Origin: PMG-095 sp049324695
GTDB lineage: Bacteria > Myxococcota_A > Polyangia > Polyangiales > Polyangiaceae
DNA: 64,000 nt
Assembly (NCBI GenBank): GCA_049324695.1
Contig: JBMOMJ010000016.1
Location: forward strand, 186,001 to 250,000
Direction: 5' to 3'
Shown here one piece after another: positions 44,201-52,813 of this stretch. The translations under genes were made by a program, and so were the position numbers. The notes beneath the pieces were generated by a model. That model saw only the letters and a program-made list of their open reading frames with translations, was not told the DNA's origin and searched no databases. Each line of letters begins with the position of its first letter. Position 1 is the first letter of the stretch.

Positions 44201-45682
44201 ACCGACGCCGCGCTGGTGAAGGCGGCGGCCGAAGTACAGGTGCAGAGCGACGAGGGCTGCCCGGGTTGGCAAAAGACGCGCGACTTGCCCTACGAGGCAG
44301 GGCGCGGCTTTGCGGCGAGCCAAGGTGGCAGCGGCGGCACGTCGCGTTTGAGCGTGAAGGGCGCTCCCGAAGTGGTTTTGCGCTTCGCTACGGATTGGCA
44401 ACGCGACGGCGAGCGCGTTCCCATCGATGTGGCTACGGCAGCCGCGTTGCATCAGCACGCCAGCGATCTCGGTCGCGGCGGTTACCGCTTACTCGCCGTT
44501 GCCGAGCGCGAGCTCGCCGGGGGCGAAGACATCGATCCGCGTGCCCCGACGGGTCTCACCTTCCTTGGCTTCGTGGCGTTTCGCGATGCCGTGCGCAAGA
44601 CGAGCAAGCGAGCCATCGAAGACCTAGCGCGCACGTCCGTGCGAGCCGTGATGGTCACCGGTGATCACCCGAGCACCGCGCGCGCTGTGGCAGAAGAAGT
44701 AGGGCTTTTGGCGGGGCGGGAGGTGCTCACCGGCGCCGAGCTCGCCGAGCTGCCCGATCCGGAGCTGGATCGCCGCATCGACAACATCGGTGTGTTCGCG
44801 CGTGTGACGCCGCCTCAAAAGGTGCGCGTCGTGCGCGCGCTGCAGCGCCGTGGTCGTGTGGTCGCGATGGTCGGCGACGGCGCCAACGACGCTCCGGCGA
44901 TCCGTTTGGCCAACGTTGGAATTGCGATCGGCGAGCGCAGTACTTCGGCGGCGCAAGCAGCAGCTGACATCGTTCTCACCGACGAGCGCATCGAATCGCT
45001 GGCCCGCGCGATTTGGGAAGGGCGCGCGATGTGGGCCTCGGTGCGCGACGCCGTTTCGATTCTGGTGGGTGGAAATCTGGGAGAAATCGGCTTCACGTTG
45101 GGGGTCGGATTGCTCGATGGGCGCCCGCCGCTCAACGCGCGTCAGCTCTTGTTGGTGAACCTACTCACCGACGTGGCGCCGGCGATGGCCATCGCGTTGC
45201 GACCGCCGTCACCCGACTCGTTGCGCGCGCTCGCAAACGAAGGTCCGGAGCGTTCGTTGGGCCAGCCTCTGAACCGCGACATCGTTGCGCGCGCCGGCGT
45301 AACGGCATTGGGTGCGAGCACCGCCTGGATGATTGATCGGCTCACGTCGGGTCATACGCGCGCCGGCACCACCGGGTTGGTTGCGTTGGTCGGAACTCAG
45401 CTCGGCCAAACCTTGCTGTCCGGGCGCTTCAGCCAGTCGGTGGTCGCGACCAGCGTTGCTTCGGCGGTTGCCATGGCGGCCATCGTGCAGACTCCTGGCG
45501 TGAGCCACGCGTTCGGCTGTCGCCCGCTCGGTCCGGTGAGTTGGGCCACAGCGCTCGGTGCTTCGGCCGCTGCGACCGCGGCGACCAACTACTTCCCCGG
45601 CCTGATCGATTTGGCGATGAAGAAGCTGCGTCTCGACAAGCCGATGTTCGTCGAAGATCGCGATGCGCTGCCTTCGGAGTAG
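41285..45682 (+). CDS. Large P-type cation ATPase with a degenerate second half-domain (CtpH/CtpI-like)
   Basis: 1465 aa, nearly twice a usual P-type ATPase. The C-terminal 850 residues are a full pump: SSMTGESLPV, SVPEGLPLLATAAQLAAAG (the PEGLP type), phosphorylated Asp920 in CLDKTGTLTEGR, MVTGDHPSTARA and AMVGDGANDAPAIR, then the final helix set. The N-terminal 600 residues carry a degraded copy without the DKTGT site (LVLALSRAGRVLALAEVEW, then IADIGVGLHREGEA-like text) plus helices. This double arrangement is known in mycobacterial CtpH/CtpI-type ATPases. The ion is unknown. The gene directly follows pip. Confidence 0.85.
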   Translation: MRIQRAFRTLKKLYGKRERRTYLGRTRAHLELRDLSESEHELLHDSLVRAYAELPKVQWIEVHRELSRLVVTFEDNAYTLEELLRVLETVERSQGVSSAPFSDVFWEHPGDEETSERLAAAMVADAVSAAVGFGLRFSPLPASRISGTVASILSIVQTSPRLRRPLDERFGPNRADLGMSMGASLAYGLAQRPGSAFVELVHKASQLSAVRARKRVWEAREPLLFQQRRPHQTFRPVEPRPRPLPRGPIEEYADRAWVVSLGGFAVSLLATRSVQRAVAALFGGLPKPAKHGRDAFTAHLESQLAARGVLVVDRHALRRLDRIDCLVLEGGLVARDRFEVRSVLCDGDVDDRDARRLVRELFDAARPIARHEGMGYVLEPLGCATSLPSNELMARAGELGSQGGLVLALSRAGRVLALAEVEWIAQTGIEELIAAAHDAQMRVVIASNDEAVLQGFAADDTISDAEGMERGVRRLQREGRGVCVVATASNPGLAAADIGVGLHREGEAPPWGAHLLCRHDLSDVRFLIFASMTARQVAKQSVNIALGAATLGALVSAGGVLPLTARRVIAVVNAASLVSMGNGMRGGIALSRRALPPPRDRTPWHALEARGVLHKLKTSDAGLSRRDALDRRRAQLPARTAAGELIEAVSDELFNPLAPLLAAGAGLSAAVGSFGDATMVGGVVLLNALVGGVQRFRTERAIRELGKASQRHALVRRSGQLVQVDASELSRGDIVLLSVGDVVPADCRILEAEGLELDSSSMTGESLPVRKTALASFSADVADRSSMLYDGTVIAAGRARAVVVAVGDDTEARRGAVAQKSDASRGGVERRLRSLIDLTGPIALSAGVGLIGSGLMRRRKLEELVGSGVSLAVASVPEGLPLLATAAQLAAAGRLTKQGALVRNIRSIEALGRVDVICLDKTGTLTEGRIELGLVSDGQATFNVHDLGARERHILGAALRASDLLAAAASDPTDAALVKAAAEVQVQSDEGCPGWQKTRDLPYEAGRGFAASQGGSGGTSRLSVKGAPEVVLRFATDWQRDGERVPIDVATAAALHQHASDLGRGGYRLLAVAERELAGGEDIDPRAPTGLTFLGFVAFRDAVRKTSKRAIEDLARTSVRAVMVTGDHPSTARAVAEEVGLLAGREVLTGAELAELPDPELDRRIDNIGVFARVTPPQKVRVVRALQRRGRVVAMVGDGANDAPAIRLANVGIAIGERSTSAAQAAADIVLTDERIESLARAIWEGRAMWASVRDAVSILVGGNLGEIGFTLGVGLLDGRPPLNARQLLLVNLLTDVAPAMAIALRPPSPDSLRALANEGPERSLGQPLNRDIVARAGVTALGASTAWMIDRLTSGHTRAGTTGLVALVGTQLGQTLLSGRFSQSVVATSVASAVAMAAIVQTPGVSHAFGCRPLGPVSWATALGASAAATAATNYFPGLIDLAMKKLRLDKPMFVEDRDALPSE

Positions 45683-45699
45683 TGCTCCGAGGCGCAGCA

Positions 45700-47625
45700 C
45701 TAGCGATATTGACGGCGTACTAGCCGCCGCAACCGCTCGCGCAGCGCTTGTGTGTCGAACGGCTTCTCGAGCAGCGGATTTTTGATCTTCGCTAGAAATT
45801 CATGGCTCTGCGGAATCAATGTGCCGCCGGTCATGAAGATCATGCGCTCTTCCGTGCCGGGGTAAGCGATGCGGACTGCGTCGTACAAATCGATGCCCGT
45901 CATGCCCGGCATCGCCACATCGCACACGATGGCGTCGAACGCTACTTGTGACATGAGCTGAAGAGCTTCCGCCGCGCTGGTCGCGAGCTGAACGTCGTGC
46001 TCGCCTTGCAGGACCAGGCGCAAGGTACTGCCCACGGCGATCTCGTCATCGACGACCAGGATGCGCCCGCGGGGACCTTGCGCCGGCTCTTCACCATCGA
46101 GGCGGCTCGGGTCACTCTCCGCGCTGTGTACCGAGGCTGGGAGCTCGACGCGGAACGTCGCACCGTGGCCCTCCACGCTGGTCACGCTGATGGTGCCGTT
46201 GTGACTCGCGATGATGCTGCGGCAGATGGGCAAACCCAGACCGGTGCCGACGCCAACTGGTTTTGTCGAGAAAAATGGCTCGAAAATCCGCGAAATGATC
46301 GCATCTGCGATGCCTTCGCCGGTGTCCTCGATTTCGACCCACACCCGTTCCCCGGCGTGACGAGTTCGCACGCGAATCTCGTTGCGTGAAGGGTCGCCAG
46401 TGGGAATTGCTTGCGCGGCGTTCAGCAGCAAGTTGAGGAAGACCTGTTCCAGGCGGTTGGCGTTGCCTTCCACCGGTGGTGCGTCACTGTAGTCGCGCAC
46501 GACGCGCGCACGTTGACTCAAGGTGTTGCCGGCGATGTTCACCGCCGCTTCCAGCACGTCGCGTAAATCGACTGGGCCGCGCGCGCTGTCGTCGCCTCGC
46601 GCAAAGGTACGCAAATCACGCACGATGGTCGCGACGCGTTCGGCGCCGTGACAGGCGTCGCGTACGCGAATCATCAAATCCTCCAAGCGCTCCGGCTCGG
46701 AGGCGAGGCGCGGCAGCTCGCGCCGCAGGTACTCCAAATTCAAGAGCACGTAGGCGAGTGGATTGTTGATCTCGTGTGCGACGCCCGCAGACAAGACTCC
46801 TAACGCAGTCAGGCGCTCTGCTTCTGCCAGGCGGCGCTGAATCGCCTTGCGCTCGGTCACGTCGCGCGCGAATGCCAACACGTTGCGTTCCCCGCCGATT
46901 TCGATGGGAATCGCCGAGATTTCGACCACCAGCTCTTCACCTTCCAATGAGCGCGAGCGGTACTCCGCGGCGTCGCGGTAGGGCTTACCCGTCTCGAGTA
47001 GCTGCCGGATCCGCTGCCCGGCTATCGCCGCGTCATCCGGATGCAAAAGCTCGGTGATCATCCGTCCCTCGGCGCTCTCCGAATTTGCGACGCCGAGCAT
47101 GCGCGCAGCGCGCGGATTCAGAAAGCGAATGCGTGGACCATTCAAGATCGCGACGCCGTCGGGTGCTCCCTCCACCACCAAACGAAATCGCTCTTCGGAT
47201 TCCTGGAGCGCGGTGATCGCGCGCCAACGCTCGCTAGCATCGCTAAAGAATGCGATGAACGCACGGCGTGAATCGATCTCGATGTCACTGAGCGCGACCT
47301 CCACCGGCACACGTTTGCCCTGCTTGGTAATGATTACCGCTTCAGACTGACTGGTCGCAGGGTTCTGAGTCCAGGGCGCATTCACACCGCGCTCCTGCGG
47401 TACGTATTCGGGTGCCAGGAGCTCCCACGGGCCCATGCGTAAGACCTCTTCGGCGCTGTAGCCCAAGAGATCCGAAGCATATTGATTCAACAGCAGTACT
47501 TCCGGCGGATCTCGATCGGCGAAAATCAACGCCAGCCCAAGCTTGCTGCGATCCGCGGCGACTCGCAGCGCTTCGAACAAAGCGCCTCCCCCGAGTCGCT
47601 CGAGCTTGGACGACGACAGAGACAT
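45700..47625 (-). CDS. Hybrid histidine kinase: PAS-PAS-HisKA-HATPase-receiver
   Basis: 641 aa, no membrane helix, so cytoplasmic. Two PAS domains lie at about 20-130 and 140-255. HisKA has phosphoacceptor His284 in GVAHEINNPLAYVLLNLEYL. The HATPase has N-box NLLLNAAQAI, G1 VEIEDTGEGIADAI and G2 GVGTGLGLPICRSI. A C-terminal receiver has Asp569 in VCDVAMPGMTGIDLYD. It is an orphan with no response-regulator or phosphotransfer gene adjacent, a frequent state in myxobacteria. The signal is unknown. It converges with the P-type ATPase gene (17-bp gap). Confidence 0.93.
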   Translation of the reverse strand: MSLSSSKLERLGGGALFEALRVAADRSKLGLALIFADRDPPEVLLLNQYASDLLGYSAEEVLRMGPWELLAPEYVPQERGVNAPWTQNPATSQSEAVIITKQGKRVPVEVALSDIEIDSRRAFIAFFSDASERWRAITALQESEERFRLVVEGAPDGVAILNGPRIRFLNPRAARMLGVANSESAEGRMITELLHPDDAAIAGQRIRQLLETGKPYRDAAEYRSRSLEGEELVVEISAIPIEIGGERNVLAFARDVTERKAIQRRLAEAERLTALGVLSAGVAHEINNPLAYVLLNLEYLRRELPRLASEPERLEDLMIRVRDACHGAERVATIVRDLRTFARGDDSARGPVDLRDVLEAAVNIAGNTLSQRARVVRDYSDAPPVEGNANRLEQVFLNLLLNAAQAIPTGDPSRNEIRVRTRHAGERVWVEIEDTGEGIADAIISRIFEPFFSTKPVGVGTGLGLPICRSIIASHNGTISVTSVEGHGATFRVELPASVHSAESDPSRLDGEEPAQGPRGRILVVDDEIAVGSTLRLVLQGEHDVQLATSAAEALQLMSQVAFDAIVCDVAMPGMTGIDLYDAVRIAYPGTEERMIFMTGGTLIPQSHEFLAKIKNPLLEKPFDTQALRERLRRLVRRQYR

Positions 47626-47735
47626 CCGAGAGAGTCAGATTACACCGACTCTCGTGCAGCGCGTATGAGATACGCGCAATCATCGCGGGCGATGCTTGCC
47701 CCGCTTGCGCGGGGTGCACTATCCCTAGTTCGTGG

Positions 47736-47752
47736 CTGGGGCTGCGCCCCAG
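47736..47752. repeat. Hairpin element CTGGGGC-TGC-GCCCCAG
   Basis: A perfect 7-bp palindrome followed by ACCCC, the common GGGGCTGCGCCCCAGACC type of extragenic palindrome seen in many proteobacterial genomes. It lies between the histidine kinase start and a divergent lipoprotein gene. It is probably a dispersed extragenic repeat with no clear regulatory role. Confidence 0.5.
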
Positions 47753-47876
47753 ACCCCAGCGTCCGCTGCGAGTGCAGCGCTCAGGAAGGTTGATCCTATC
47801 TCACATGCGCTGCACTAGCTTTCGCGCGCGTCATCAAATTTGGCCATGGCCGCGTGTGTGTGCGAGGTCCTCATGC

Positions 47877-48581
47877 ATGGCGAAGACACTGCGCGTCCTG
47901 GCTGGAATGTTTTTGCTTCCGGCCTGCTCAATCTTGCCGGGTGCCCAAAGCGGCGCCGCTCGCCCTGCAAGCGCTTCTCGGCCTCCCGAACCCGAGGTCG
48001 TCGTGTTGGAGGAAGCACTGCCGTCCTCTGGATTGCCCGAGGAGCCGCAGGCACAACCGCGCAGAGTCGGGGATCTAGTGGTGCACCGCTTCAGCGGAGC
48101 CTACCGCAAAAACCCGCTGGTTTTGACTGAGCGAGTCGTCGACAAGCACGGCAACGATTGGGTCGTCGATCTGACGCTGGAAGAAGGCGTCAAGGTTTCA
48201 CGGTTGCGTGTGCGCATGGACAACGAGGGCCGAGTCAGCAGCGTTTCGCGCATGGATGGCGGTCGCGAGCGGCCGGCGTCTCTCGACGACTACGGCGCGC
48301 TCGTCGAAAAGACCTTGCTCGCGGCTGACGTGAACGAAGGTCTGCTCGGCGCCGAACGCAGCACGTGTTTGCTCGGTGCGCGTGAGCTCGACTGTGAAAC
48401 GAAGAGCTACAAAGTTTGGCTCGCCGAAAAGCCGGCGACCATGCGCGTGATCACGAGCCCGGAGCTTCCCGGACAAGACGTGGGCGGCGAAATCACCTCC
48501 CACGATGGTCGACTGCTGTATCGCTCCGAGCTGGTTTCGTTCGAGCGTGGCAAGGACGATGCGTCGGTCGCTGCGCGCTGA
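47877..48581 (+). CDS. Small secreted lipoprotein, unknown function
   Basis: 234 aa from the ATG at 47877. The lipobox is AGMFLLPAC, then a Pro/Ser-rich spacer, then about 180 residues of alternating strands (LVVHRFSGAYRKNPLVLTER, VDLTLEEGVKVSRLRVRMDN), including a Cys pair in STCLLGARELDCETKSYK. No family is recognised. It converges with the ilvE gene (1-bp gap between stops). The start is set by the signal peptide; upstream in-frame extension is not credible. Confidence 0.65.
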   Translation: MAKTLRVLAGMFLLPACSILPGAQSGAARPASASRPPEPEVVVLEEALPSSGLPEEPQAQPRRVGDLVVHRFSGAYRKNPLVLTERVVDKHGNDWVVDLTLEEGVKVSRLRVRMDNEGRVSSVSRMDGGRERPASLDDYGALVEKTLLAADVNEGLLGAERSTCLLGARELDCETKSYKVWLAEKPATMRVITSPELPGQDVGGEITSHDGRLLYRSELVSFERGKDDASVAAR

Positions 48582-48582
48582 T

Positions 48583-49581
48583 TCAGCCGACTAGTGTCAG
48601 CCAGTCCGGATGCTTTTCGTCGCGGCCCGTAACTGCGCGCAGGTAAGCGCGTTGAAACAGGGCTCCCAACGTGTTCTTCCCGGTGGCGAACTGCGCGCCG
48701 TCGAGCTCGCGCACGGGCGTGACCTCCGCGGCGGTTCCCGTCAAGAACACCTCGTCGGCGCGCACCAGCTCTTCCCGCGTGAAGCTGCGAATCTGCACGG
48801 GCACCGAGTTTTCGCGAGCGATCGCCAGCACGCAGTCGCGTGTGATTCCGGGCACGATCGAGGAGCTCTCGTCGTTGGTGATCAACGTACCGCCCTTCAC
48901 GAAGAACACGTTGTGCCCGGTCGCACATGCAACGCTGCCGTCTTGCGTCAGCAAAATGGCGTCGTCGAAGCCGCGATCCATCGCTTCGTGGGCTGCCAGC
49001 ACGCTGTTCGCGTAGTGACCACTCGCTTTGGCCATCGTGGGCAGCACGCTGTGGTGCGGCCGGCGCCAGCTCGAAATCATCACCCGGATGCCGTTGCGCA
49101 GCGCGTCCGGCCCTAAAAATGTGCCGAGCTCGCGCACGGCGATGAAGGCGTGCACGGAGCATTCGCGCTTGGGCTTGAGATCGATCGGCCCGGAGCCGAA
49201 GTAGGCGAGTGGCCGCAGGTAGCCGTTTTGAATGCCGTTGCGGCGCGTGACCTCGATGGCGCCGCGCGCGAGCGCTTCCACATCGAAGGGCACCTTCATG
49301 CCGTAGATGCGCGCCGAGAGCAGCATGCGCTCCAGGTGATCGCGCAGACGCACCAACTGCGGACCGCGCGCCGTCGGATAACAACGAATGCCTTCGAACA
49401 CCGCCGTGCCGTAGTGCAGTGCGTTGGCGTAATAGTGCACGTTCGGCGCGCCCGATTCGCGAATCTCACCGTCCCACCAAATCCACTGCGAGAGCTTTTG
49501 CCCGCGCGGGCGCGACGCGGTCAGCGTGTCGTCCTCAGGCATTCCGTGAAAGTTGGGCCACTCGGTGGGGATGTCGGTCAT
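48583..49581 (-). CDS. ilvE: Branched-chain amino-acid aminotransferase
   Basis: 332 aa, class IV PLP enzyme. It transfers the amino group between glutamate and the 2-oxo acids of valine, leucine and isoleucine. The signature is ALHYGTAVFEGIRCY, the PLP Lys in MAKASGHYANSVLAAHEAM, DAILLTQDGSVACATGHNVFFV, and VFLTGTAAEVTPV near the end. The start at 49581 (MTDIPTEWPNF) is preferred; an upstream extension to 49680 has no family likeness. It is divergent from a class I aminotransferase gene. Confidence 0.92.
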   Translation of the reverse strand: MTDIPTEWPNFHGMPEDDTLTASRPRGQKLSQWIWWDGEIRESGAPNVHYYANALHYGTAVFEGIRCYPTARGPQLVRLRDHLERMLLSARIYGMKVPFDVEALARGAIEVTRRNGIQNGYLRPLAYFGSGPIDLKPKRECSVHAFIAVRELGTFLGPDALRNGIRVMISSWRRPHHSVLPTMAKASGHYANSVLAAHEAMDRGFDDAILLTQDGSVACATGHNVFFVKGGTLITNDESSSIVPGITRDCVLAIARENSVPVQIRSFTREELVRADEVFLTGTAAEVTPVRELDGAQFATGKNTLGALFQRAYLRAVTGRDEKHPDWLTLVG

Positions 49582-49741
49582 AGCTCCCTGCTTTCCGACC
49601 AGTATAGGCAGAGAGTTCGGCGCGTCGAAGCGCGCAATTTTGTAAAAGCCACCGCACCGCTTCGCACGCGGGTGCCCCAAATGACCCGCAAGGAAGTGCT
49701 ATGGTCCGCCGCGATCGCGCCTCGCAGCGCGGCGGAAAGGC

Positions 49742-50902
49742 ATGTTCTCTTCACGCTCGGGAAGCAGTACGGAGCTCAACGCGCTGACCCGCGAGCTCGT
49801 CCGGTTGGAACGCGCCTCAGTTTCGGTTTTGGATTTGACCCAATCGAATCCCACGCGGGCCGGCATTCGCTATGACGAAGCTCGCATTTTGGCGGCGCTC
49901 GCCCAGCCAGCGGCACTTTCGTACCGTCCCCATCCCCTTGGTCTACTGTCGGCTCGCGAAGCCGTGTCCGCGCTCGCCGCCGAGCAAGGTTTGAAGGTTG
50001 GGCCCGAGCGTGTGGTGATGACCGCCAGCACGAGTGAGGCGTATGCCGCCTTGTTCAAGCTTTTGTGCGATCCCGGTGACGAGGTTCTGATTCCGGCGCC
50101 GAGCTATCCGCTGTTCGAGCACCTGGCTCGCTTCGAAGGCGTGCACACCGTAACGTATCCGCTCGGCTTCGATACCGGCTGGTTCGTCGACGTCGACGCG
50201 ATTGCCGCACGCGTTGGGCCCCGCACTCGCGCTGTCGTTCTGGTGAGCCCCAATAACCCCACCGGGAACTACCTCACGCGGCCGGAGCTGGCGCGCCTGT
50301 CCGAGCTCGGCTTGCCGCTGATCTGCGACGAAGTGTTCGCGAGCTTTCCGATTGCGCCGCCGAACGATTGCGTTTGCAGCGTGAGCGAGTCCGACCAGGT
50401 GCTTAGCTTCGCCCTCTCGGGATTGTCCAAGCTGGCTGCGCTGCCGCAGATGAAGGTTGCCTGGACTACCGTTACGGGTCCCACGGCGCTCGTGAACGAA
50501 GCTCTGGCGCGCCTCGAATTGATTCTCGACGCATACTTGTCGCCGAGCACGCCGTCGTTGGAGGCATTGCCGGCGCTGCTGGCGAGCCGTCACGTCGCTG
50601 CAGACATGCTCCGGGCACGACTTTGCCGCAACGCGGCGCTGCTGCGCGAGCGCGTGGCGAGCAGCGCCGTCAGCGTGCTGCCGATTCAAGGCGGCTGGTA
50701 CGCAGTGCTGAGGCTACCGGCTACCGAGCGCGAGGAGGAGTGGGTGCTCGGGCTGCTCGAACACGAACACGTGTTGGTGCAGCCCGGCTACTTCTACGAC
50801 TTCGAGCGCGAGCCGTACGTAGTCGTGAGCTTACTCACCGAAGAAGCGGCGCTCGACCGAGGCATCGAGCGCCTACTTCACTACGTGCAGCGGAGGTGCT
50901 GA
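49742..50902 (+). CDS. Class I/II aminotransferase (PLP-dependent)
   Basis: 386 aa. Class I features are NPTRAG near the N-terminus, YRPHPLGLLSAREAVSALAA, TASTSEAYAALFKLLCDPGD, PAPSYPLFEHL, the conserved VSPNNPTGNYLT, the PLP-phosphate/Lys block FALSGLSKLAALPQMKVAW (Lys in SGLSK), and a C-terminal Arg-containing strand (REPYVVVSLL). The amino-acid substrate cannot be fixed. GGAAAGG lies just before the ATG. It is divergent from ilvE, with about 160 bp between starts. Confidence 0.88.
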   Translation: MFSSRSGSSTELNALTRELVRLERASVSVLDLTQSNPTRAGIRYDEARILAALAQPAALSYRPHPLGLLSAREAVSALAAEQGLKVGPERVVMTASTSEAYAALFKLLCDPGDEVLIPAPSYPLFEHLARFEGVHTVTYPLGFDTGWFVDVDAIAARVGPRTRAVVLVSPNNPTGNYLTRPELARLSELGLPLICDEVFASFPIAPPNDCVCSVSESDQVLSFALSGLSKLAALPQMKVAWTTVTGPTALVNEALARLELILDAYLSPSTPSLEALPALLASRHVAADMLRARLCRNAALLRERVASSAVSVLPIQGGWYAVLRLPATEREEEWVLGLLEHEHVLVQPGYFYDFEREPYVVVSLLTEEAALDRGIERLLHYVQRRC

Positions 50903-50903
50903 G

Positions 50904-51743
50904 TCAGCGCGCGCGACGGCGCGCAACTACGACTGCACCCATCAGTAGCAGGGCTGCAATCCCAGCGCCGGGATCGGAGCCGCTCGCTTCGAGGCGGCAA
51001 CCACAACCACCGGGCTTCTTCTTGATCGTCTCGTCATCGACGCCGTTGCCCGAGTCGCTGTCTTCGGACTTGGAAGAGGAGCCGCTGTCTTCCGAAGCGG
51101 ACGCCTTCTCGCCGGGCTCGTCGGACTTCGCAGGTTCGTCCTTCTTCTCTTCGCTCTTGGCCTCGTCCTTCTTCTCACCGCCCTCGGCGTCTTCTTTCTT
51201 CTTTTTCTTTTTTTCGCCGCTGAACACCATGGCGCGGCGATCGATGATCTCGTTTTCGCCCTTGAATTGCAGCGTCTGCGCGGCGCCAACGGTCTGGCCG
51301 TTGCGCCCGTCGCGAATGGTCACCTTGTACTCACCTGCTTCGTAGCCGTGCGCGCGCGTGACCTTGAAGCTGAAGCGCGTGCGGCTCTCGATCTTGCCGC
51401 TCCCGGAGTCCAAGAAGCCAACGTCGACGCTTTCGATCAACGCTTGCCGGTTCTCGAGCGGCACCGTGCGTTCCACCAGCTTGTCGCCGTCCATCATGGC
51501 GCGCTCGTAGTAGGCGATCGGCTGGAACTCGAACTTCATCGGCACGTGCGCGACATCAGGCGGGCGCGGAAGGTAAATTGCGACCTCCACGCGCCAAGAG
51601 CCGCCTTCACGCTCTTGCAGAGTCTTGCTCTTCCACTCGATGCGACCGGCCGCCGAGGCGACTTGTGAGACCAAGAGGGCGCACAGGGTTAACAGCGAGA
51701 CCCAAAGTGCGCGGAAACGACCCGAAACGACAAGGCTTGTCAA
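50904..51743 (-). CDS. MYXO-CTERM sorted secreted protein
   Basis: 279 aa. The signal peptide is VSLLTLCALLVSQVASAAG. A 150-residue folded domain (RIEWKSKTLQEREGGSWRVE and following) gives way to a long acidic/Lys- and Ser-rich disordered stalk, including a run of Lys and repeated EEKKDE/SEDSDS units. The C-terminus GGCGCRLEASGSD, a hydrophobic GIAALLLMGAVVV helix and ARRRAR form the MYXO-CTERM tail (Cys pair, one helix, Arg-rich end) by which myxobacterial proteins are sorted and anchored. This tail is the strongest taxonomic marker in the window. The domain's function is unknown. Confidence 0.85.
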   Translation of the reverse strand: MTSLVVSGRFRALWVSLLTLCALLVSQVASAAGRIEWKSKTLQEREGGSWRVEVAIYLPRPPDVAHVPMKFEFQPIAYYERAMMDGDKLVERTVPLENRQALIESVDVGFLDSGSGKIESRTRFSFKVTRAHGYEAGEYKVTIRDGRNGQTVGAAQTLQFKGENEIIDRRAMVFSGEKKKKKKEDAEGGEKKDEAKSEEKKDEPAKSDEPGEKASASEDSGSSSKSEDSDSGNGVDDETIKKKPGGCGCRLEASGSDPGAGIAALLLMGAVVVARRRAR

Positions 51744-51792
51744 CGAAACCTCCGGCGGGCGACGCTATCACCGCCGAGCGCGCTTCGTCGAC

Positions 51793-51999
51793 TCAGCTCG
51801 ACTCGTTGCCTTCATCCAGCCACGTCGGAGCTGGAATTGTGTCGTGGCGCTCGAAGTCGATTTCGCCCGATTCAGTGCGCTCTGGCCCTGGCTTGGCCGC
51901 GCTGCGCTGGTTCGTCCGAGCACGACGCCTCGGCGGCTGTCCGCCAGGTGCCTCGTTCGGAATCGACGTTGCCGCAGAATCAGGTTTGGTCGCGTTCAT
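51793..51999 (-). CDS. Small protein, uncertain
   Basis: 68 codons from an ATG at 51999: charged and Pro-rich with a C-terminal FERHDTIPAPTWLDEGNESS. It is the only open frame in the 424-bp gap between the MYXO-CTERM gene and folB that has unbiased, protein-like composition. No family, and no clear ribosome site. It could equally be a chance frame. Confidence 0.3.
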   Translation of the reverse strand: MNATKPDSAATSIPNEAPGGQPPRRRARTNQRSAAKPGPERTESGEIDFERHDTIPAPTWLDEGNESS

Positions 52000-52167
52000 G
52001 GGTCCCTCGGGCTGCGTAATCCTCACGCGCGCAGCGCCGCCCTTTCGCCGTTGGCGAATACCACAAATGCGGTCGCGCCGCGCTAGCGATTGCGTTACTC
52101 GCTGGTTGCGTCAGCGGTAATCACTTGTGATGTTGGCGGCTTAGACGAGCGATTCTGCAGTGCGCCA

Positions 52168-52812
52168 TCAAGCTTGGATTTGGATGGTCTCGCAAACGAA
52201 CAACGTGGCGCCCTGCGGACCTGCCACCAGCTCGGCGTCGTTGCACAAGGGCTCACCGGGCTCCAGCGTGGCGCGCACTCCATCGACGCTGCCTTGAGTT
52301 AGCCAAGCCAAGCGCGGCGTGCTGGATGGGAGAAACTTTGCGCACGGCTCCAAGCTCAACAGTGACAGCGTCGCCTCGTGCGTTTCCAACACCAGGTCGA
52401 CGCGGCCGCTCGGTGTGGCGCGGCGTGTGACCGGAAAGCTCGCGCGCTCACGCACCACGCTCACTGCGCCGGCAGCGGTGGCGCGCCCGCGCAGCGCTTC
52501 TGGCTTTTCGAGGCGGAGTTCGACCGACTGCAACATCGGGTGCGCCGCGAACAACATGGCCGAGAGCTCCTCCGCGGCCATCTCCATCAAGCGGTACTCG
52601 CGAAAGCGCAGCATGTTTTGAAGCTCGTCCGCGACGCGCGCGTAGTCGATGGTTCGCGTGATGCGGCCGGAGCGACCGGCGGGAGCTAGATCGACGCCGA
52701 GCGAGACGTCGAGCCGGACGCGTTGTGGACGTTTGCGTTCGGGCGGACGCACGCCAACGATACACTCGAGTTCGAGGCTTCGCAGGTGAATGCGATCGCG
52801 CGTGCTTGCCAT
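52168..52812 (-). CDS. folB: Dihydroneopterin aldolase domain protein with C-terminal extension
   Basis: 214 aa. The first 115 residues are a FolB/tunnelling-fold domain: DRIHLRSLELECIVGVRPPERKRPQRVRLDVSL split, then ITRTIDYARVADELQNML and RLMEMAAEELSAMLFA. That is the folate-pathway aldolase (7,8-dihydroneopterin to hydroxymethyl-dihydropterin). FolB is usually about 120 aa, and the extra 100 residues (THEATLSLLSLEPCAKFLPSS and following) form a separate beta-rich region that looks cupin-like. It follows the DUF6941-like gene by 1 bp in the same operon. Confidence 0.8.
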   Translation of the reverse strand: MASTRDRIHLRSLELECIVGVRPPERKRPQRVRLDVSLGVDLAPAGRSGRITRTIDYARVADELQNMLRFREYRLMEMAAEELSAMLFAAHPMLQSVELRLEKPEALRGRATAAGAVSVVRERASFPVTRRATPSGRVDLVLETHEATLSLLSLEPCAKFLPSSTPRLAWLTQGSVDGVRATLEPGEPLCNDAELVAGPQGATLFVCETIQIQA

Positions 52813-52813
52813 C

